The notes below the pieces were generated by a model. The model saw only the letters and a program-made list of their open reading frames with translations. It made no database searches and was not told the DNA's origin. A stretch of DNA of 64,000 nt, from positions 1,488,001 to 1,552,000 of the forward strand of contig JAJFPB010000007.1 in NCBI GenBank assembly GCA_020881915.1, in the 5' to 3' direction. Positions 58,681-64,000 of this stretch are shown piece by piece (position 1 is the first letter of the stretch; each line of letters starts with the position of its first letter). A program made the position numbers and the translations under genes. The DNA is from Paramyrothecium sp. XJ0827 (taxonomy: Eukaryota > Ascomycota > Sordariomycetes > Hypocreales > Stachybotryaceae).

Positions 58681-60087
58681 TCAATACAGCTGCATCGAAC
58701 CCTCCGTCTCTGCAAAAGCTTGATCCAGCATCGCCAGACCGTCCTTCAGCTGGGCCTCTGTCACGGTGATTGGCGGGGCAATCCTAAAAGTCCCTCCGAA
58801 GCTCTCGTGGCTGCTCAAGTTGGCCCAGACTCCCAGTTCGTACGCACGGTCGCCGATCGCCTTGGCCAGGCCGAGGGCGGGCGTCTTCGCCTTGCGGCAG
58901 CTGACGATCTCGATACCGGCCATGAGACCTCGGCCACGGACGTCCCCGATGCAGCCGTAGCGCGACTGGAGCCGGCGCAGACCGGCGTGCAGGAATTCTC
59001 CCAACCTCCGAGATTGCTCGACCAGACCATCCCGAAGAACAATCTCGAGTACCTTGTCGCCGACAGCCGCCGGGAGAGGGTCGTTGATGTGCGTGGTGTA
59101 GAAGCAATAGTCACGCTGCTTGCATACGCGATCGATTTCCTCGCTAGTAACCACTGCACTCAGAGGAAGCCCGTTTCCAAGCGTCTTGGACAGGGTGACA
59201 ATGTCAGGGATAACCCCTTCATGATCAATGGCCATCAAGTCGCCACATCGCCCAACGCCTGTCTGCGCCTCATCGACAATCAAAAGCATACCTCTGTCTT
59301 CGCAGTGTCTTTTCAGCGCCTTGAGATAGCCGGTCGGGAGCACATGCATGCCGGCCGAGCTCTGAATGCACTCGACTATGCAAGCTGCCAGCGAACCGCA
59401 CGATTGAAGATCAATCAACTTCCACCCGTAATTGAGCTCTGCCTCCCAGTCGTATGAGCCGTCTGGTTTGCGAAAGACGGACCTATACGCGTTCGGGGCG
59501 GGCAGCATGTGCATGCCTGGCATCAGCGGTCCCTGGCCCTTCCGCCCAAAGTGATACTGCGCACCAAGAGCTTGAGCCGTCATGCCGTGCCACGATGCGC
59601 CCAGCCCAACCACCTCGAACTTGCCAGTATACACCTTCGCCATCTTGATGGCGGCTTCGTTGCTCTCGCCCCCTGTGGAGAGGAAGAACGCTTTGTCCAG
59701 GCCCGCAGGCAGAGCGTTGCAGAGACGCTCTCCCAGTGAAATGACTGGAGGAGAAACCATGCCGGAGAAAAGGTGATCGATGGCCCTCGCATGGTCGTAG
59801 ATGACTTGGACAATCTCGGGGTGTCCATGGCCTAGGAGACAAGACATCTGGCCGGAGGTAAAGTCCAGGATCCGGTGACCTGTGGCCGTGTAGATGTAGA
59901 TTCCATGGGAACCCACGATCACATCACGGTGGAACTCTGTTCCGTAATACAAGAGGTATTTCTCGCATTTTTCTTTCAAAATTGCCTCGTCGAGTCCGTG
60001 GTACAGAGACGGGGGATCGTCCCGTGCATCATGAAGCACGAGAGAGTCTTGCTTGCCACCTCCACCAGGCACAACCCCTGGTGTCAT
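58681..60087 (-). CDS. Class III PLP enzyme, 2,2-dialkylglycine decarboxylase-like
   Basis: A single exon of 468 aa, typical of class III aminotransferases. PLP residues are seen: DEAQTGVGR (272-280, Asp272 pairs with the pyridine N), TLSKTLGNG (298-306, Lys301 forms the internal aldimine) and STGGESNEAA (137-146, phosphate contacts). Residues that mark dialkylglycine decarboxylase are kept with the right spacing: LDFTSGQMS (Gln80), SWHGMT (Trp166, Met169) and FRIAPP near the C-terminus (Arg). The expected reaction is decarboxylation of 2,2-dialkylglycines coupled to transamination of pyruvate (EC 4.1.1.64), in contrast to acetylornithine or GABA aminotransferases. The true substrate in this fungus is unknown. 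It is intronless, unlike most genes here. TATA-like sequence lies 83-89 bp upstream. Confidence 0.88.
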   Translation of the reverse strand: MTPGVVPGGGGKQDSLVLHDARDDPPSLYHGLDEAILKEKCEKYLLYYGTEFHRDVIVGSHGIYIYTATGHRILDFTSGQMSCLLGHGHPEIVQVIYDHARAIDHLFSGMVSPPVISLGERLCNALPAGLDKAFFLSTGGESNEAAIKMAKVYTGKFEVVGLGASWHGMTAQALGAQYHFGRKGQGPLMPGMHMLPAPNAYRSVFRKPDGSYDWEAELNYGWKLIDLQSCGSLAACIVECIQSSAGMHVLPTGYLKALKRHCEDRGMLLIVDEAQTGVGRCGDLMAIDHEGVIPDIVTLSKTLGNGLPLSAVVTSEEIDRVCKQRDYCFYTTHINDPLPAAVGDKVLEIVLRDGLVEQSRRLGEFLHAGLRRLQSRYGCIGDVRGRGLMAGIEIVSCRKAKTPALGLAKAIGDRAYELGVWANLSSHESFGGTFRIAPPITVTEAQLKDGLAMLDQAFAETEGSMQLY

Positions 60088-61938
60088 GGCGTAAAATGCT
60101 GCAGTGAAAATGAAATCAAGTGGTTGGTAATGCCAAGTTTGAAATGTCAGAGGAAAGGGCGGGAACTAAATTTATACAGGATACAGCCAGCCATACCCGT
60201 CCGGACTGGATTCGTAGCATCGCGCCTCCAAACCGGGAAAACATGTGAATGTCCCAAAACTGTTTCTATGCATAAACTCCGTTGCTCTCTTCCAGATCCT
60301 TCGATGCAAGACTGGAGTTTCTTGCCTTGCTAGTGCCTTAGTTCGCAGCCGTACGTAACTTTTGAGTTCTGACGCAGCAAGAAGCCCACAAACAACAAGA
60401 AATGAAGAGTTACTTCTAAATTCTCAGGTCCAACTCTCTGCCTTAATCGCACAGCGTAGATTGGACGATTATTGTGCAGGCAGTAGTGGGAGAAAAGAGA
60501 CACCGAAGAGGTCCAGCCAGACTTTCCTCAGGCCAATGGGAGGGTCGATGCGATAACGGATGTCATAGAATTTCCCTGTGAGGGAGATCCTCTGTAGGTC
60601 GGCCTGCTATTGGAACATCCCTGATGATTGACACACTGGGAGGTATCCAGGTCTGCAATTAGGCGGCATCGCTGGCAAAGCCCCCTATTAAGGAGCACTC
60701 AGAGAAAGAGTCCAGCACTTGGGTGCCAGTAACACACAAGGGTACACGACTTAAGTTTGCCGAACAAAGCAGGCACAATTTCGATGTCTTGTTCTGACTG
60801 TGACATGATTAAGGTTGCTTTGTCGAGGTATGAAGAACAAAGTCGAGGAGTTGGCCAATGTGCTTAAGCATGCTGGAGTCTGTCAGCAAGAATTGATCAA
60901 GCCGAGAGACAAGCTCGCCAGATCGTTCCCTCCTTTTTTATACTCCAGAGTCGCGGTCATTATATTTTCAAGAAACTTCGAGGTCGCCAAACGGAACCTT
61001 TGTGCTCTCCCATCCAGCAAGTGCAATTGGTGTGCAGATCAAACCAGTGCAGAGCCGACTCGCATCGGCAAGGATTACCACCGCAGGCAGGCATTGGTCC
61101 TGAAAAGCCCAGGTATGGAATCGGAGTCAGATGTGGCTGCATAACGTATTCCTGTGGAAGTTTCCTGAAATCAGCCTGCTGTTTGTGTCAACAGGACGCA
61201 GCTCGGGATTTTGAGACCATATGCAGGACTAAATTTGGGAGATTGCAAAGCTCAAAGGTGCTTGTTCGAAATGAAGAGGGACCAGGGGCGTGAAGCTTGC
61301 AAAGGAAAATGGGGTCCTCTGGTAAACTTCCATTTTCCCGTATGATTTTATTACATCAAATGCCTGGGAGCAGTTGGATGATTAGGGACTGTCGGCTTGG
61401 TGGGAACTGAATTGTGACTGGCCAGTTCACCTGGAAATTACCAAATTAGGCAAAATCACATTGATGTTGGAACACATGGCAATGCAGCCGAAAGTACGTG
61501 AAAACAGGCTACAACAGCAACCCATAGTCCTGAACAAGCACAGGTTCTTAGAGACAGAAATCTCCTGCTATAAAACTTGATGTCTCAAGAATGAGCCCTC
61601 AGTATTTGGTCAGAGCAGCCGCGTAGAGGAACATCGACACATTTTTGGTTCAAATGGAAGGAAGCCAACCAGTCAAAGGGCGCCTGCCCGTTCCCGTGAT
61701 TCTCATCCCGATCCTCGCTTTCCTACCTTGGTGGATGCACGTGCCATGCGTTCCCTTTCGCCAGGTTTTAAGAAGCCATCCAGATCTCATCTCAGGCCCT
61801 TCTCCCTTCACGACTTCACCTTTCTCCTAAATACCCTTCCACGCTCCCGACTCAAGTATTTAGTCCATGCATCTTTAAACGGGCAACATTCGTTAAGCCG
61901 CAGCATTGGCGGCTGCTCGGCCCTCACACAACCAGCAT
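60088..61938. other. Spacer of 1.85 kb between divergent genes
   Basis: Upstream of the PLP-enzyme gene and of the last gene. A 109-codon frame at 60815-61144 contains two CxxC-like Cys pairs but has no good context or chainable exons, so it is not called. The last 300 bp are pyrimidine-rich, consistent with a leader for the next gene. Confidence 0.5.
60170..60176 (-). promoter_or_regulatory. TATA-like box of the PLP-enzyme gene
   Basis: TATAAAT on the minus strand, 83-89 bp upstream of the ATG at 60087. Its placement fits a core promoter. Confidence 0.45.
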
Positions 61939-64000
61939 ATGCTTTCTGAGACTGGATCAAGCATGGACTGCGTCAATGAGGAGCAAAGGCAAGGCTTCAC
62001 GCGAGCTCCAGGTTCGGCTTCGCCTCCTGATCAGCTTCAAGAAGTGAGACGTCCACATCTCAAAAGCAAAAACACGCCTGCGAGTTCCCAGGAAGATGGA
62101 TCCCTTCAAAACAAGCCGTTAGTAGCACAGGACTGGTAAGTCTATGGTGCATCTGGCCCTGTGGCTACTAACAACATGTAGCCATACGCAGACCAAAGAC
62201 AAGCACATGCAACATCTCGAAACAGGCCGCCCGGGTACACCCCAACCTGCTAACCCCAATTCGAGTATTTCGAAGCCTGTCTCAGAGTCTCAGTTCTCGA
62301 GCGCTCTAATGGAACGTTTTCTGGAAGGTCAATACCCCGTAGCCTCGCAACAGACCCATCAACTTGGCGAAAACGAATGCGACTCAACTTCAGCAGATGA
62401 AGACCCAGCTGCCATCGCCGACAACCTTGCCGGTACAACATCGCTGGATAAGATCCCAGCAAGCTACGTTGCTTCAGTTCTTCGCCCTGGCCTTGTGCGA
62501 GCGTTCTCTTCCAACCTGCTAGATTATGCGTCCAAGGCTGCGACTTTAGGTAGCGAGTCATCGCATGCATACGATACCGATTTTAGGGGATCCGCCTCAT
62601 CACAACGCGACAAATCTCGACCTATTCGCATCAGCTCTGGTCATTCTGAGCATTATGATGGTAGTGCGGCCTCATCTCAAACTACACCCACTGAGAAGAA
62701 AAACCGACAGGCCTTTTATGAGGGACCAACGGTTCCTGGAGACCAAGATTCCTGCTTTCCATGTCAAACTAGCCAGCCGACTCCCGCTGCTCAACCCATC
62801 AGAGCTCGCACGCCCAGTCGCAGTTGCTACGGTGTTCAATCTTGTGGCTGCAAACTATTCAACAATCAGCTGAGACCTGAGAATGCAATGCACCAGCTTG
62901 ACCAGAAGCAGATAGTCCTACAGAAAGCCTTGGCTCACATGGAAACAAGCCGATTGCCCAAGAAAGCTATGGCAGCAGTCATAGGTCCGTATGGAACTCA
63001 TCGCATCGACATCGACGTATACCTTGTCAGCCCCAGTGATATTAAGGAGATGGTGGATCTTGTTATAGCAGAATTGCAAACCTCGACAAGCAAGGGCCCT
63101 TTAACAACCACTCACTCTTCTGTCCGTGGAGTTGACCGAACGACGGCCGGACTCTTGCCAACTTTCGACGGCCCCAGTAACACCATGATCCCTCGCTCAG
63201 TAGCGATTGCGGAGCCAGCAACGACAATTAGTACTCCTCAAACATCTTTCGCCGCTGTAAGCCCGATAGATATGCAGGTCCACACGAAGGTCAAAGGGAG
63301 AAAATTATCCATGACAAGCACAGTTGTATCAAAGCAGAGCGTCGCAGAAATCACTTAGGCGGCAGATGCCTCAGCTCGCCGCTCCACTACACTTCCGTCT
63401 GTCAGTGCAATCGGCTGCTCTGAAACCAACACTGCCACATCTTCACGCTCTCGATGCTCTAGCCAAGACCGCAATGAGAGCTCTAACGTCGCACTCAAAG
63501 GCTTCTCGGTGCACCATTACACCACCACGAAAAACATGAATGCATTGGTCGAGAACATCAATCGTACCCAAAACAGCGATCATGCTAGTACTAAGTCACA
63601 CATCACGTCTTTTCCAGCTTTGCTATCCAGACACTGCACTCAGGAGTGGCTCACTCCTTCACCGGAGCTCAAACCACCTACTCAAGAAAGCTGTAGCCTA
63701 TACTTGGAAGGGGTGGATGCGCATTGTAGCGCAATGCCTCGTCTGTCCGTGTCGGTTGTGGACGAGCCATTAAAGCCCCGACAGTACAATACTTCCTGTT
63801 TCCATGGAGGAAGTCCGTTTCAAAAGCGCGATGACATCGCAAGGCGGCGGGCATCTGAAACGCCCAGGCTATCAACTTCTTCACAACGTTTGGGAGCCTC
63901 AATAGGGGCAGCCTCTCACCGAAGACGTAGCTCACAAACAGCAGACGTAAGGACTTCCATCAACAGGAAACGCGGGAGTGTATTCCCGAGCATCGTAGAC
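61939..64000 (+). CDS. Large Ser-rich unknown protein (5' part; cut by window end)
   Basis: The chain is 61939-62135, 62182-63256 and 63359 to the window end, giving at least 638 aa with no stop in the last 214 codons. The second intron (63257-63358, 102 nt) has a strong GTAAGC donor and ends ACTTAG. The in-frame TAG at 63356-63358 is therefore the acceptor, not a real stop. Most of the protein is Ser/Thr/Pro/Gln-rich and probably disordered. One more ordered island lies at about 300-360: ENAMHQLDQKQIVLQKALAH, then KKAMAAVIGPYGTHRIDIDV and SPSDIKEMVDLVIAELQ. Arg/Ser-rich sequence follows (RRRASETPRLSTSSQRLG). I do not recognise the family. The first ATG after the upstream stop is used as start, but earlier exons are possible. 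Confidence 0.7.
63257..63358 (+). other. Frame-preserving intron whose acceptor is an in-frame TAG
   Basis: Donor GTAAGC at 63257, acceptor CTTAG ending at 63358, length 102 nt (a multiple of three, phase 0). Removing it joins GCCGCT to GCGGCA and the frame then stays open for at least 642 nt. A gene finder that ignores it would end the protein at 63358. Confidence 0.7.

Noticed and set aside
60815..61144. 109-codon frame with Cys pairs (possible zinc-binding protein)
   Set aside because: Cys spacing does not fit Zn2Cys6 or C2H2 patterns and no supporting start context or exons were found.
63356..63358. TAG as the true end of the last gene
   Set aside because: The frame stays open for 214 codons beyond it and a strong donor upstream makes it a splice acceptor.
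1..64000. CRISPR array, rRNA operon or phage island
   Set aside because: No regularly spaced repeats, rRNA-like sequence or phage genes; the window is eukaryotic.

Overview
The window reads as nuclear DNA of a filamentous ascomycete (Pezizomycotina, most likely Sordariomycetes). Genes carry short introns (about 42-117 nt) with GTRNGT-type donors, CTRAC-like branch points and YAG acceptors. The recognised families (PDR transporter, PTH11/rhodopsin-type membrane protein, Sam50, Ubc6, fungal homogentisate dioxygenase, Vip1) are typical of moulds. I find 20 protein-coding genes (one cut by the right edge), no rRNA, tRNA, CRISPR array or intact transposon, and several long spacers.

Layout. 1-9.2 kb: no supported gene. 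9.2-23.2 kb: accessory or environment-facing genes, namely a PDR-type ABC exporter, a BBE-like FAD oxidoreductase and a seven-helix rhodopsin-domain protein, separated by 2-4.5 kb spacers. 25.3-39.4 kb: a compact conserved block with SAM50 and UBC6 divergent from a shared promoter, a BTB-like disordered protein, a TMEM135-like membrane protein, homogentisate 1,2-dioxygenase and a small DUF6699-like protein. 39.4-43.0 kb: an empty spacer.

43.0-49.9 kb: the most unusual part. It starts with an orphan 451-aa protein that may be a cut-down member of a larger fungal family. Three same-strand genes follow (480, 272 and 397 aa) for coiled-coil proteins with acidic, Ser/Pro-rich, then basic tails. 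They share a spaced C/L-x-V-R/Y/V-R signature, and two of them share a phase-1 intron at the same place, so I read them as a tandem paralogous family of unknown function.

50.4-60.1 kb: mixed conserved small genes: a two-coiled-coil protein, a polyQ protein whose first exon is only the ATG, a 65-aa hydrophilic protein, a Vip1-type RRM protein, a small three-helix membrane protein and an intronless dialkylglycine decarboxylase-like PLP enzyme. 61.9-64.0 kb: the 5' part of a large Ser-rich unknown gene. Its apparent TAG stop at 63356-63358 is best explained as a splice acceptor.

Exon borders were worked out by eye from splice signals and frame continuity. Function names rest on recognised motifs, not on searches. 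No pathway-level clustering is evident: the tyrosine-catabolism gene and the PLP enzyme stand alone, and the PDR, oxidoreductase and receptor-like genes are too far apart to call a biosynthetic cluster.
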